Below are positions 41,555 through 50,916 of a stretch of 64,000 bases of DNA, piece after piece. Numbering within the stretch: the stretch's first letter is position 1; every line of letters begins with the position of its first letter. The stretch covers positions 1 through 64,000 of the forward strand of contig NZ_FWXT01000005.1 in NCBI RefSeq assembly GCF_900176535.1. Direction: 5' to 3'. The notes beneath the pieces were generated by a model. That model had not been told where the DNA came from. It was given only the letters and a program-made list of their open reading frames with translations, and searched no databases. This stretch comes from Pedobacter africanus. GTDB taxonomy: Bacteria; Bacteroidota; Bacteroidia; Sphingobacteriales; Sphingobacteriaceae. Both the position numbers and the translations under genes were made by a program.

Positions 41555-43030
41555 CTACTTATCAGAAAAGCTGTTCTTTCTGTTAGTAAAATAATATATC
41601 GGAATCCCGATCAATACAACAATCAGTCCCGGCCAGGTAAATTGTGGTTTAAACCAGATTAATAACAGACAAAAGCTAATGCCCAGGATAATATATAAGG
41701 CTGGCAATAGTGGATATCCAAATGCCTTGTACGGGCGTTCAGCATTAGGTAATCTTTTCCTGAGGATAAAAATACCTCCTATTGTAAGTACATAAAATAT
41801 AACAACTACAAAAGAAACCATATCTAGCAGGTCGCCATATTTACCACTAAGGCAAAGAACAGCTGTGACCAGGAATTGTGCCCAAAGTGCCCATTGAGGT
41901 ACACCATGTTTATTTAGCTTTCCTGCATTTTTAAAGAACAAACCATCCTGCGCCATCGTATAATACACCCTTGATCCGGCCAGTATAAGGCCATTATTAC
42001 AACCAAAAGTAGAGACCATAATCATTACCGCAATCAATGCAGTTCCGATGCCCCCAAAGATAGCGGTAGATGCTGTTACCGCAACTCGGTCTTTTGCTGC
42101 ATGAGCAATTTCATCCATGGGCAATACAGCAAGATAAACCAGGTTAGCCGATACATAAATAACTGTAACAATAAGTGTCCCCAGGAAAAGGCTAAGCCCT
42201 ATATTCTTTTTTGGGTTCTTCATTTCACCTGCGATAAAGGTCACATTGTTCCAGGCATCACTGCTAAAAACAGAACCTACCATAGCGGCCGCAATCCCCC
42301 CAAGTAAGGCTGCTCCCGCAATTGGTGTGACACTAAAGCCCGCTGCAACATTACAGGAGTCTACCAGTGAAGCTTTTGTGGCCATCCATGCGTTGGTCCA
42401 GTTGGCACTCCATACTTCAGGTTTAAACATAACGAAACCCGCTATGATTAGTCCAAAAAGAGCAAGTAATTTAGTGGAAGTAAAGATATTCTGAATCCAT
42501 TTACCACCTTTTACACCCCGGGTATTGGAATAAGTAAGCAACGCAATAATGGCGATAGACATAATTTGTGCAGAACTTACTGAAAAATAGGTTGGATTGT
42601 TGCAGGCATCCAGCCCGGTTTGTATCTGTAACAGCTTATTGTCTTCACTCAAGGCTGGAATCAGATAAGCTGCAAATTTAGAGAAAGCAACGCCTACAGC
42701 AGCTATAGTACCGGTTTGTATGACGGCAAAAAAACTCCAGCCATATAAAAAAGCAATTAGCTTGTTGTAAGACTCTTTAAGATAAACATACTGGCCGCCG
42801 GCCTTAGGGTACATCCCGCTCAATTCTCCATAGCTTATGGCAGCAGTCATGGTCATAAGCCCGGTTATTACCCATACGGCTATCAGCCATCCAGCGCTGC
42901 CCACATTGCGTACAATATCGGCACTTACAATAAATATACCCGAGCCGATCATAGAGCCCACAACTAGCATCGTCCCGTCTAGCAGTCCGAGCTCTCTTTT
43001 AAAGGAACCATCCTGGTTTTCTTTGTCCAT
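41555..43030 (-). CDS. amino acid permease (APC superfamily, LAT/SteT-like)
   Basis: A 491-residue inner-membrane transporter with 12 membrane segments. The APC signature is clear in helix 1 (VVGSMIGSGIFIVSADIVRN), with the unwound GSGIF binding motif, and in SYGELSGMYPKAGGQYVYLK. The C-terminal part keeps FVVVIFYVLTIGGIFILRKR. The family exchanges or imports amino acids. It stands alone on the minus strand and is divergent from the membrane pyrophosphatase with 341 bases between, implying separate promoters. Confidence 0.92.
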   Translation of the reverse strand: MDKENQDGSFKRELGLLDGTMLVVGSMIGSGIFIVSADIVRNVGSAGWLIAVWVITGLMTMTAAISYGELSGMYPKAGGQYVYLKESYNKLIAFLYGWSFFAVIQTGTIAAVGVAFSKFAAYLIPALSEDNKLLQIQTGLDACNNPTYFSVSSAQIMSIAIIALLTYSNTRGVKGGKWIQNIFTSTKLLALFGLIIAGFVMFKPEVWSANWTNAWMATKASLVDSCNVAAGFSVTPIAGAALLGGIAAAMVGSVFSSDAWNNVTFIAGEMKNPKKNIGLSLFLGTLIVTVIYVSANLVYLAVLPMDEIAHAAKDRVAVTASTAIFGGIGTALIAVMIMVSTFGCNNGLILAGSRVYYTMAQDGLFFKNAGKLNKHGVPQWALWAQFLVTAVLCLSGKYGDLLDMVSFVVVIFYVLTIGGIFILRKRLPNAERPYKAFGYPLLPALYIILGISFCLLLIWFKPQFTWPGLIVVLIGIPIYYFTNRKNSFSDK

Positions 43031-43371
43031 TTGTTTGTTTGATTGGTTGGTTTGGTTTTAAAGGGTGTTTACAGTTTAATTCTGGTTAGTAAACACTCAC
43101 TTGCTAATGCTAATATATTTAAAAAACATTGTTGTGCAGTAAAATGCAAATAATTAAAAAATTAAAAGCGGTATTAAATGGGCAAAAAAGCACAATACCT
43201 TATATTTTCAAAAAAGGATTGCAATCAATTGATTAAAAATTTGTTAATTACGTTTACTCAGTTATTTTTGTTTTAGCCTGTTGGACTAAACATGTTGCTG
43301 AGTAACGTAAACACAACCGGAAAACCAAACAAACAAACAATTTAAACAACCTAAACGAGAAGAATTAAAGT
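43031..43371. other. divergent intergenic region between the permease and the pyrophosphatase
   Basis: AT-rich with no credible open frame. It holds an imperfect inverted repeat at 43248-43261 and 43298-43310 (TTACGTTTACTCAG against CTGAGTAACGTAA, one base shorter) upstream of the pyrophosphatase gene, and an A/C-rich leader (AACCTAAACGAGAAG) just before the ATG at 43372. The permease side has AAACAAACAAATG at its start. Confidence 0.55.
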
Positions 43372-45669
43372 ATGGAGTTTTTACAAAACAATTTAATTTA
43401 TGTGATCCCTGCTATGGGCCTGGTTGGCATCCTGGTGATGGCCATCAAGAGTGCATGGGTAAACAAACAGGACGCAGGAGACAAGAACATGCAGGAGCTG
43501 GCCGGCTATATTGCTGATGGGGCCATGGCCTTTCTAAAAGCCGAATGGAGGGTATTGAGCATTTTTGTTGTATTTACAGCAGCTTTACTTGCCTACTCGG
43601 GTACCATACACGAAGTAAATGGTGTAGCCTTACATTCAAGCTGGATCATTTCCGTAGCATTTATCATTGGTGCAGTATTTTCTGCCACTGCAGGATATAT
43701 CGGCATGAAAGCCGCCACCAAAGCAAATGTCCGTACTACACAGGCTGCCAGAACCAGTTTAAAGCAGGCTTTAAAGGTATCGTTTACTGGTGGTACAGTA
43801 ATGGGCCTGGGCGTTGCCGGCCTGGCAATATTAGGTTTGGGCGGTTTGTTTATTGTTTTTCTGCAAATGTTTAATGTGGTTTCGGCCAATAGCGTTGAAA
43901 TGAAAACAGCCATTGAAGTACTTACCGGCTTCTCGCTGGGTGCAGAGTCTATTGCGCTGTTTGCACGTGTGGGCGGGGGTATTTATACCAAAGCCGCCGA
44001 TGTGGGGGCCGATCTTGTTGGTAAGGTTGAAGCAGGTATCCCAGAAGATGATGTACGTAATCCTGCAACTATAGCAGATAACGTGGGTGATAATGTAGGT
44101 GACGTTGCAGGTATGGGCGCCGATTTATTCGGTTCTTATGTAGCAACCATCCTGGCAACCATGGTATTGGGACAGGAAATTGTAGTTGACAAATTAAATG
44201 GCATTGCTGTTGATAACCTGAACGGTTTTTCGCCGGTATTATTACCGATGGTGATCTGCGGGCTTGGAATCCTGTTCTCTATTATAGGGACCTGGTTTGT
44301 GCGCATTAAAGGTGAAGACTCCAATGTGCAGACTGCCCTAAATTTAGGTAACTGGGGGTCCATAGTCATCACTGCCATTGCTTCTTATTTTGTGGTTACA
44401 GCCATGCTGCCTGAACATTTACATTTGCGTGGGGTTAATTTTACCAGTCTGGATGTATTTTACGCTATCATAGTAGGTTTAGTGGTAGGTACTTTGATGA
44501 GTATCATTACCGAATATTATACCGCAATGGGTAAAGGTCCGGTTAATTCAATTATTCAGCAGTCTGGCACAGGCCACGCTACCAATATTATTGGTGGTTT
44601 GTCTGTAGGGATGAAATCTACGGTTGCCCCGATCCTGGTGCTTGCTGCAGGGATCATTTGCTCATATGCTTTTGCAGGTTTGTATGGCGTAGCCATTGCG
44701 GCCGCCGGCATGATGGCCACTACTGCCATGCAATTGGCCATTGATGCTTTTGGGCCTATTGCCGATAATGCAGGTGGGATTGCTGAAATGAGCCAACTGC
44801 CGCCCGAAGTGCGTGAACGTACAGATAACCTGGATGCGGTAGGTAACACCACTGCAGCTACAGGGAAGGGCTTTGCGATCGCTTCTGCAGCATTAACATC
44901 ACTGGCCTTATTCGCTGCCTTTGTTGGTGTTGCCGGTATATCGGCCATCGACATTTACAAAGCTCCGGTACTGGCCGGTCTGTTTGTAGGTGCCATGATC
45001 CCCTTCATTTTCTCGGCCCTATGTATTGCAGCAGTTGGTAAAGCAGCAATGGATATGGTTCAGGAAGTTCGTCGTCAGTTCCGCGAAATTCCCGGCATTA
45101 TGGAATACAAAGCAAAACCTGAATACGAAAAATGTGTAGCCATCTCTACCAAAGCTTCTATCCGGGAAATGATGTTGCCGGGTGCCATCGCACTTTTGGT
45201 TCCGATCATTGTCGGATTTGGCTTTAAAGGTGTATTTCCTACCGTAAGCTCAGCCGAGATATTGGGTGGTTTGCTGGCCGGAGTTACCGTATCGGGCGTA
45301 TTGATGGGAATTTTCCAGTCGAACGCCGGAGGTGCATGGGACAACGCAAAAAAATCATTTGAGAAAGGTGTAGAGATCAATGGCGAGATGCATTATAAAA
45401 AATCGGAACCGCATAAGGCTTCCGTAACAGGAGATACCGTTGGAGATCCGTTTAAAGACACCTCCGGTCCTTCAATGAATATTCTGATTAAACTGATGTC
45501 TATTGTTTCACTGGTCATTGCACCATACATCGCGGTTGGGGTTTCAACAGAACAGGCCAGGGTTAAAGAAAAGGTCGAAATTATGGCTAAGCCGGGCAGT
45601 TCAATTAAAGTGGCTGCAGCCACGCTGGCCATTAAAAGTGTTAAGGGCAACGCAACCACACACCAATAA
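43372..45669 (+). CDS. hppA: membrane-bound ion-pumping pyrophosphatase
   Basis: A 765-residue inner-membrane protein with about 16 membrane segments. It couples hydrolysis of pyrophosphate to export of H+ or Na+. The catalytic acidic signature is intact: GGGIYTKAADVGADLVGKVE, DVRNPATIADNVGDNVGDVA and DAFGPIADNAGGIAEMSQLP. The K+-site stretch reads GNTTAATGKGFAIASAAL, with Ala where K+-independent enzymes have Lys, so a K+-dependent type is expected. Whether it pumps Na+ or H+ cannot be decided by eye. The short tail after the last helix is polar. A strong hairpin terminator follows at 45685-45720. Confidence 0.95.
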   Translation: MEFLQNNLIYVIPAMGLVGILVMAIKSAWVNKQDAGDKNMQELAGYIADGAMAFLKAEWRVLSIFVVFTAALLAYSGTIHEVNGVALHSSWIISVAFIIGAVFSATAGYIGMKAATKANVRTTQAARTSLKQALKVSFTGGTVMGLGVAGLAILGLGGLFIVFLQMFNVVSANSVEMKTAIEVLTGFSLGAESIALFARVGGGIYTKAADVGADLVGKVEAGIPEDDVRNPATIADNVGDNVGDVAGMGADLFGSYVATILATMVLGQEIVVDKLNGIAVDNLNGFSPVLLPMVICGLGILFSIIGTWFVRIKGEDSNVQTALNLGNWGSIVITAIASYFVVTAMLPEHLHLRGVNFTSLDVFYAIIVGLVVGTLMSIITEYYTAMGKGPVNSIIQQSGTGHATNIIGGLSVGMKSTVAPILVLAAGIICSYAFAGLYGVAIAAAGMMATTAMQLAIDAFGPIADNAGGIAEMSQLPPEVRERTDNLDAVGNTTAATGKGFAIASAALTSLALFAAFVGVAGISAIDIYKAPVLAGLFVGAMIPFIFSALCIAAVGKAAMDMVQEVRRQFREIPGIMEYKAKPEYEKCVAISTKASIREMMLPGAIALLVPIIVGFGFKGVFPTVSSAEILGGLLAGVTVSGVLMGIFQSNAGGAWDNAKKSFEKGVEINGEMHYKKSEPHKASVTGDTVGDPFKDTSGPSMNILIKLMSIVSLVIAPYIAVGVSTEQARVKEKVEIMAKPGSSIKVAAATLAIKSVKGNATTHQ

Positions 45670-45684
45670 TATCATTGTTACTAA

Positions 45685-45720
45685 TAAAAGGGATTTCTAA
45701 AAAGAATCCCTTTTATTTTT
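45685..45720 (+). terminator. rho-independent terminator of the pyrophosphatase gene
   Basis: TAAAAGGGATT (45685-45695) pairs perfectly with AATCCCTTTTA (45705-45715) around a nine-base loop and is followed by TTTTT on the plus strand, 16 bases after the stop codon. Confidence 0.85.
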
Positions 45721-45734
45721 AGATATATTTTCTT

Positions 45735-45742
45735 TAGGTTTG
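45735..45742 (+). promoter_or_regulatory. -7 element (TAGGTTTG) upstream of the cationic amino acid transporter
   Basis: TAGGTTTG is an exact TAnnTTTG match. It lies 90 bases before the ATG at 45832 and just after the preceding terminator, a sensible place for the promoter of the next gene. The -33 region is T-rich but overlaps the terminator tail. Confidence 0.45.
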
Positions 45743-45831
45743 GCAGGATTATGATATGCAAATGACAATCATAAAAACTTTAAAATATTAAACGGCATAA
45801 AAAACTAACTTATTAAACTAAACCACAAATT

Positions 45832-47529
45832 ATGAATTTTAGAAAGTCGATTGACTTACTCACCAAGGAAGCAGCTGAGAGCGGTGAGGGAACGCTAAAA
45901 AGAACACTTGGCCCGGTAAACCTGGTAGCCCTGGGTATTGGCGCTATTATTGGAGCGGGGTTATTTTCCATAACCGGATCCGCAGCCGCCAATAATGCCG
46001 GTCCCGCCATCACCATTTCATTCATTATCGCAGCCATAGGTTGTGCTTTCGCGGGCTTGTGCTATGCTGAGTTTGCGTCTATGATACCGGTGGCTGGCAG
46101 TGCTTACACCTACTCTTACGCTACTATGGGCGAATTTGTAGCCTGGATAATTGGCTGGGACCTGGTGCTTGAATATGCCCTGGGTGCTGCAACCGTTTCC
46201 ATAAGCTGGAGCAGATACCTGGTGAAGTTCCTCGGCTATTACGATATACATCTCCCCGCGCAGGTGACCATGTCACCTTTTGAACACGCAACCCTTCTGG
46301 ATGGCACCGTGGTTTCGGGTATGTTTAACCTGCCCGCAGTTTTTATCATTATCGTGATGTCCTTCATCCTCATCCGAGGAACGAGTGAATCAGCTTTTGT
46401 AAACGGGCTTATTGTTGCCGTGAAAGTAGTGATTGTATTTATCTTCATCTTTTTGGGATGGAAATATATAAACGCGGAAAATTATCAACCTTATTTTATT
46501 CCTGGTGATAAACCAGGCCACGAGAGTGTATTTACGCATGGATGGGGAGGCGTCATCAGGGCGGCCGGAATTGTATTTTTTGCCTACATAGGTTTTGACG
46601 CTGTTTCAACTGCAGCACAGGAAGCTAAAAATCCTAAAAAAGATATGCCAATAGGCATCCTTGTTTCCCTGTTTATATGCACTATATTGTATATTCTTTT
46701 TGCGCATGTTATGACTGGGGTTGCCAACTACGATATGTTTAAAGGTCAGGATGGTATTGCACCGGTTGCAGTAGCTATCGACAATATGGGTGCAAAAGAT
46801 GCCTCTGGTGTGGTTACACCAGCTTATCCATGGTTAAACAAAGCAATTATATTTGCAATTTTAGGCGGTTACGCCTCTGTAATCCTGGTGATGCTACTGG
46901 GCCAGTCGAGGGTATTTTTCTCCATGAGTAAAGATGGATTGCTCCCTAAAGTATTTTCAAGCGTACACCCAAAATATAGTACACCTGCAAAAAGCAATTT
47001 ACTATTCATGGTATTTGTGAGTCTGTTTGCAGCCTTTGTACCAGCTACTGTAGTTGGCGAGATGACCAGTATTGGTACCTTACTCGCGTTTATCCTGGTA
47101 TGTATTGGTGTGGTAATTCTGAGAAAAAGGATGCCCGATTTGCCAAGGGCATTTAAAGTACCTATGGTTCCCTTAATCCCAATATTGGGTGTTGCCGTTT
47201 GTTTGGGTATGATGGTGTTCCTGCCATTGGATACCTGGGTACGTCTATTGGTTTGGATGATTATCGGCTTTGATGTCTATCTGTTCTATGGCATGAAGAA
47301 CAGTTTACTGTCCGACAATAACCAGGTTACCTTAATGAAAAGTACCCGCACAATTTCGTGGATAGGAGTTGCTTTAACCGGCCTTTTAATCGGGGTGGCC
47401 ATCATCCACCACCACATTACTGATGGAGCCGATACAGGTTTGTATTACTTCTCATTGGTTTTTGCAGCAGCACATTTTATTCTTTATGTATTTAAAGCAG
47501 CCACAGCTGCGCGTGTAAAAGCAAAGTAA
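45832..47529 (+). CDS. amino acid permease, cationic amino acid transporter (CAT) type
   Basis: A 565-residue inner-membrane transporter with about 12-14 membrane segments. The N-terminal part has LGIGAIIGAGLFSITGSAAA (binding-site loop GAGLF) and LCYAEFASMIPVAGSAYTYS. AAQEAKNPKKDMPIGI, a marker of the CAT-like APC branch, occurs at about residue 262. The last 65 residues form extra hydrophobic segments, explaining the length relative to 12-helix APC proteins. It has its own terminator at 47541-47574. The substrate is probably a basic or neutral amino acid. Confidence 0.92.
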   Translation: MNFRKSIDLLTKEAAESGEGTLKRTLGPVNLVALGIGAIIGAGLFSITGSAAANNAGPAITISFIIAAIGCAFAGLCYAEFASMIPVAGSAYTYSYATMGEFVAWIIGWDLVLEYALGAATVSISWSRYLVKFLGYYDIHLPAQVTMSPFEHATLLDGTVVSGMFNLPAVFIIIVMSFILIRGTSESAFVNGLIVAVKVVIVFIFIFLGWKYINAENYQPYFIPGDKPGHESVFTHGWGGVIRAAGIVFFAYIGFDAVSTAAQEAKNPKKDMPIGILVSLFICTILYILFAHVMTGVANYDMFKGQDGIAPVAVAIDNMGAKDASGVVTPAYPWLNKAIIFAILGGYASVILVMLLGQSRVFFSMSKDGLLPKVFSSVHPKYSTPAKSNLLFMVFVSLFAAFVPATVVGEMTSIGTLLAFILVCIGVVILRKRMPDLPRAFKVPMVPLIPILGVAVCLGMMVFLPLDTWVRLLVWMIIGFDVYLFYGMKNSLLSDNNQVTLMKSTRTISWIGVALTGLLIGVAIIHHHITDGADTGLYYFSLVFAAAHFILYVFKAATAARVKAK

Positions 47530-47540
47530 TTGCAATAAAA

Positions 47541-47574
47541 AAAAGCCCTGTAAATTTTCCTTACAGGGCTTTTT
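47541..47574. terminator. bidirectional terminator between the permease and a small minus-strand gene
   Basis: AAAAGCCCTGTAA (47541-47553) and TTACAGGGCTTTT (47561-47573) form a perfect 13-base stem with a seven-base loop. There are T tracts on both strands. It lies between convergent genes. Confidence 0.9.
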
Positions 47575-47595
47575 ATGAAATAACCATAATACTTA

Positions 47596-47802
47596 TTAAG
47601 TCAGCTCTACACATTCCACACCATTTTCTGCCAGGATAAATTCTACAATATCTGCACAAGGCACTGTAGAAGCTACCTTAAGCAATTTATCTTCAAATGT
47701 GAACAGCCAGTTCTTTTTTCCAAACAACAGGTTTAAAACTGGTTTTACAGAGATCAGGTCTATCCGTTTTTGTACTGAGGTTTTAAAGACTAGCATATTC
47801 AT
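47596..47802 (-). CDS. small ferredoxin-like-fold (HMA-like) protein without CxxC
   Basis: A 68-residue cytosolic protein. The order strand (MLVFKTSV), helix (KRIDLISVKPVLNLLFG), strand (NWLFTFEDKLLKVAST), helix (CADIVEFILAENG), strand (VECVEL) is that of heavy-metal-associated domains, but the metal-binding CxxC between strand 1 and helix 1 is absent. Two lone cysteines are in the second half. Function is unknown. It lies divergent from marC and convergent with the permease, and its 3' end is closed by the shared hairpin. Confidence 0.65.
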   Translation of the reverse strand: MNMLVFKTSVQKRIDLISVKPVLNLLFGKKNWLFTFEDKLLKVASTVPCADIVEFILAENGVECVELT

Positions 47803-47956
47803 CGTTTATCAAATTAATAGTATAAAGATGCGGTGTAAGTGTGAATGTAGAAAGCACATCGTGCCAGGAGCGGTAAAATCTCCGGTGAACAACACAAAAT
47901 TGCCGGTAAAACTCTTAGGTTTTTTTCGTACTTTGTAAAATAAACATCTAAATGTT

Positions 47957-48526
47957 ATGGAATTCAATTTCAGCCAAATTCTCTCGACCACGATGGTACT
48001 CTTTGCTATCATTGATATCCTGGGTGCTATTCCTATTGTAATAGAACTCCGGAAAAAGGCTGGTCACATTCAATCGGAGAAGGCAACCATTGTGGCCGCT
48101 GTATTGATGATCATCTTTTTATTTGCCGGAGAAACGTTGCTGAAAGTAATCGGGCTGGATGTTGCCTCTTTCGCCATTGCAGGTTCCATGGTGATCTTTT
48201 TTATTGCCATGGAGATGGTACTTGGCTTAACTATATTTAAAGAGGGGGATGCGCCGGAAACAGTATCTATAGTGCCCCTCGCTTTCCCATTGATTGCAGG
48301 GGCAGGAACAATGACAACCCTACTTTCTTTAAAAACAGAGTATGCCACCCAAAATATTATTGTTGGCATTATCATCAATATGATATTTGTATATTTTGTG
48401 TTAAAGAACACGGAACGCCTGGAAAAGTTATTTGGTAAATCGGGACTGAATGTACTGAGGAAAGCTTTTGGAATTATACTTCTGGCTATCGCCATTAAGC
48501 TGTTCCGGAACAATACAGGCTTATAA
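47957..48526 (+). CDS. MarC-family integral membrane protein
   Basis: A 189-residue protein with six membrane helices. The family marker lies near the N-terminus (TMVLFAIIDILGAIPIVIEL). Acidic-flanked helices and PLAFPLIAGAGTMTTLLSLK in the centre match MarC/UPF0056. The family was once thought to concern multiple antibiotic resistance; its real role is not settled. It converges on the RNA methyltransferase gene, with a three-base gap between the stop codons and no room for a terminator. Confidence 0.9.
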   Translation: MEFNFSQILSTTMVLFAIIDILGAIPIVIELRKKAGHIQSEKATIVAAVLMIIFLFAGETLLKVIGLDVASFAIAGSMVIFFIAMEMVLGLTIFKEGDAPETVSIVPLAFPLIAGAGTMTTLLSLKTEYATQNIIVGIIINMIFVYFVLKNTERLEKLFGKSGLNVLRKAFGIILLAIAIKLFRNNTGL

Positions 48527-48529
48527 ATT

Positions 48530-49693
48530 CTACAGCTTAGTTAACCTGGCTACGAACATGGTGTCGGCCTTATTGTGATAACCCTTTATCACCTCCATTT
48601 GTTCGAGCTTTAGCGGCAGGTTTTCCTGCAACCAGCTTACCACTTCCTCATTTTCCTGCTTAAATACAGAGCAGGTAATGTAAACCAATGGTTTTCCTGA
48701 TTTGAGGTATTTAACCACATTTGTAGCAATGCTTTTTTGCAATCTGGCAAAGTAATCGATTTTATGCGCACTAAAATAATACAGCATTTCAGGAGTTCTG
48801 CCCCAGGTTCCGGATCCTGAACAAGGTGCATCGAAGATTATACCGTCAAATTCATAATGGTGCAGATCCGGATCATTATTTTGAACGAGGTCCAACACTT
48901 TCTTTTGGTATTTTTTTAACCTCGCTTCCTGAAAACGTTCCTCCAGGTTCTGCAGGCTACTCTCCCTCACATCGCTAACGAGCAACTCTACTTTGGGTTC
49001 CAGGTCGAACAAAAGCAGTGATTTACCACCCGATGCTGCACAGCAATCCCACCACTTGTCCCAGGGCCGGGGCTGAAAGAATGCGCCGGTTTTCTGCGAA
49101 GAAAGATCCTGCACCTGATAATTTTTACAATTGGCCAGTGCCTTGTCGAGTTTAGTACCATTTGGTAATGCCAGCGTGTTGTCCCCCAATTCTTCTGCCG
49201 GTATTCCCTCTTGCTTTAGTACACCGGTTAATTTCTGCATCTGCCCCGCATTTACTCTGAGAAACAGATCAGGTTGTGTAAAAAAAGAAATATAAAAGTC
49301 GTGTAGTTCTATAGCTTCAGAAATATTCTCATAAAAGCTAAAAACATCTTTCAGGTCAAACTCAGTGAAATGCTGCTGAACCAATCTCAGCTTTTCGGTA
49401 ACAGAACGTTCAACATCTTCCATTAAAGCCGGCAGAAAGCGTTCTATAACTAAACTGCCTGTTTGACTGCATAAAAAATCGGCTATCGCAAGCCGAAGGG
49501 TATAATCAGCTTTGATCAGTGCCTTTCCCAATCTGAAGAAATTGTAAATATACCTGCTGGCCCAGCGTCTGTCTGAGGAACCCATCTGTTTGTTGCGCTT
49601 AAAATAAACGAACAGAAAGCGGTGCAGTGGTTGTGAACCATCATAACTTTTAAAGATCTGATCAAATGCCCTTAGCTGGTGTTCTACCTTCAT
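48530..49693 (-). CDS. RsmB/NOP2-family RNA (cytosine-C5) methyltransferase
   Basis: A 387-residue enzyme that methylates C5 of cytosines in RNA with S-adenosylmethionine. An N-terminal helical part (1 to about 150) precedes the Rossmann-like core: WDCCAASGGKSLLLFDLEPK (SAM motif I), DGIIFDAPCSGSGTWGRTPE (motif IV) and YITCSVFKQENEEVV (motif VI, catalytic Cys). The family includes RsmB, RsmF and NOP2; the specific position modified is not evident. Its start overlaps the stop of the upstream lipoprotein gene by four bases (ATGA), so the two are coupled. Confidence 0.9.
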   Translation of the reverse strand: MKVEHQLRAFDQIFKSYDGSQPLHRFLFVYFKRNKQMGSSDRRWASRYIYNFFRLGKALIKADYTLRLAIADFLCSQTGSLVIERFLPALMEDVERSVTEKLRLVQQHFTEFDLKDVFSFYENISEAIELHDFYISFFTQPDLFLRVNAGQMQKLTGVLKQEGIPAEELGDNTLALPNGTKLDKALANCKNYQVQDLSSQKTGAFFQPRPWDKWWDCCAASGGKSLLLFDLEPKVELLVSDVRESSLQNLEERFQEARLKKYQKKVLDLVQNNDPDLHHYEFDGIIFDAPCSGSGTWGRTPEMLYYFSAHKIDYFARLQKSIATNVVKYLKSGKPLVYITCSVFKQENEEVVSWLQENLPLKLEQMEVIKGYHNKADTMFVARLTKL

Positions 49694-50916
49694 TCTATCA
49701 CATTTAAAGCAAAATTTTTGTACCGCAACAGCATTAAACTGGTATTGATATAACCACGTCTTTCAGCATATTCAAAACGAAAAGAATTCTGTAAACCTCT
49801 GTATTTGTCCTTGGTCAGATACTTCTGGTACTCAGGCCCATGCGCAGAAAGTAATTTGCCGAAGTAAAAGCCCACATCGAACCCTTTAAACGAATACTCG
49901 CCCGGTTCAAAATTGAAGAGCGCCCTGTATTTTCTGATAAATGTATTCACTTCAGGCCTGCTGTAATCAACCTTATAGGAAGAAGAAATGATGGTATTGA
50001 AAGCCTGCAGCTGGTCGATATTGTAATTTTGCTTCATCCAGTCGGGATGCCCGAAAAGCGTTGCATTAAAACCTGCCTTTTTCATTTTCATCAGTTTGTC
50101 CAATGTAGGAACCACAAATTTGCGATCAGATGAGCTTACCATAATTACATAATTCCGTCCTTTTGTGATTTTAGGCTCCAGGCTAAAGACAGAGGCGTAT
50201 TCCTGAAAGGTGAAGGCTTTTCCTTTAACAGCGAAGTAAGTCCTCAAGGGTTTCGCCATCACTTCATCACTGGCACTTTTTGGATTGATAAGCACCACGA
50301 CTGTATTTGCAGGATTATAGCTTTTAGAGATGTAATTCCCAATCTTTTCTGCATGTAGATCAACGTTATTTACTATTGAAATCAGGTTGGGGTTTCCAAA
50401 CTCATCCGGATGTGCCGCTGAAAGCGGGTTAACCACCAGAATATTTCTTGAGATGGAATAATTGGTAATGTATTTCAGTCCATCCGGAAATACCGGCCCT
50501 ACGATCAGGTTGCTGCCCAATAAGCCACCATTGTCTATCAGCTCCGCTATCTGCGTATTGTTATCCTGAGTATCAAAAACTTTTAACTTAAAATTTTGTC
50601 CTGTTGCTGCTGCAGAATCTATCCCAAGCTTAAAGCCCTGGTAAAAGTCAATGGCCATTGCAGCCTTTTCTACATCGGCTTTAGTCGCGGTTTTAAGTTT
50701 GATCTCATTTAACCGGAAAGGAACAAGTAGCGAAATACTTGCCTGCTCAAACTTCACAGCAGTTTTTTCTGTTTTCGCTACTTCTTTAGGAACTTCCGGC
50801 TTCTGGGTGACAGGTTTTATTTTTGGTGAACAGGCAGCCAGAAACAATGCCGCAAGAATAAGAAACCAATATCTATTCCCACTCAATTGTCGCAGGTGGT
50901 TTTGAACTAATGTCAT
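49690..50916 (-). CDS. periplasmic-binding-protein-like lipoprotein
   Basis: A 408-residue lipoprotein of the type I periplasmic-binding fold (LivJ/LppC-like): ISLLVPFRLNEIKLK, DFYQGFKLGIDSA, LIVGPVFPDGLKYI, and FDVGFYFGKLL near the C-terminus. The leader contains YWFLILAALFLAAC, a lipobox. The frame runs up to a TTG at 50922. The first ATG is at 50916, and a TTG at 50886 would give a shorter leader, so the start is uncertain. From 50916 it overlaps the 3' end of guaA by 44 bases. The ligand is unknown; no ABC transporter is adjacent, so a lipoprotein acting on the cell wall like LpoA is as possible as a transporter subunit. Confidence 0.72.
   Translation of the reverse strand: MTLVQNHLRQLSGNRYWFLILAALFLAACSPKIKPVTQKPEVPKEVAKTEKTAVKFEQASISLLVPFRLNEIKLKTATKADVEKAAMAIDFYQGFKLGIDSAAATGQNFKLKVFDTQDNNTQIAELIDNGGLLGSNLIVGPVFPDGLKYITNYSISRNILVVNPLSAAHPDEFGNPNLISIVNNVDLHAEKIGNYISKSYNPANTVVVLINPKSASDEVMAKPLRTYFAVKGKAFTFQEYASVFSLEPKITKGRNYVIMVSSSDRKFVVPTLDKLMKMKKAGFNATLFGHPDWMKQNYNIDQLQAFNTIISSSYKVDYSRPEVNTFIRKYRALFNFEPGEYSFKGFDVGFYFGKLLSAHGPEYQKYLTKDKYRGLQNSFRFEYAERRGYINTSLMLLRYKNFALNVIE

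Noticed and set aside
43593..45659. Several minus-strand frames opposite the membrane pyrophosphatase
   Set aside because: Complement of hydrophobic GC-rich codons gives long antisense frames; the plus-strand gene is certain.
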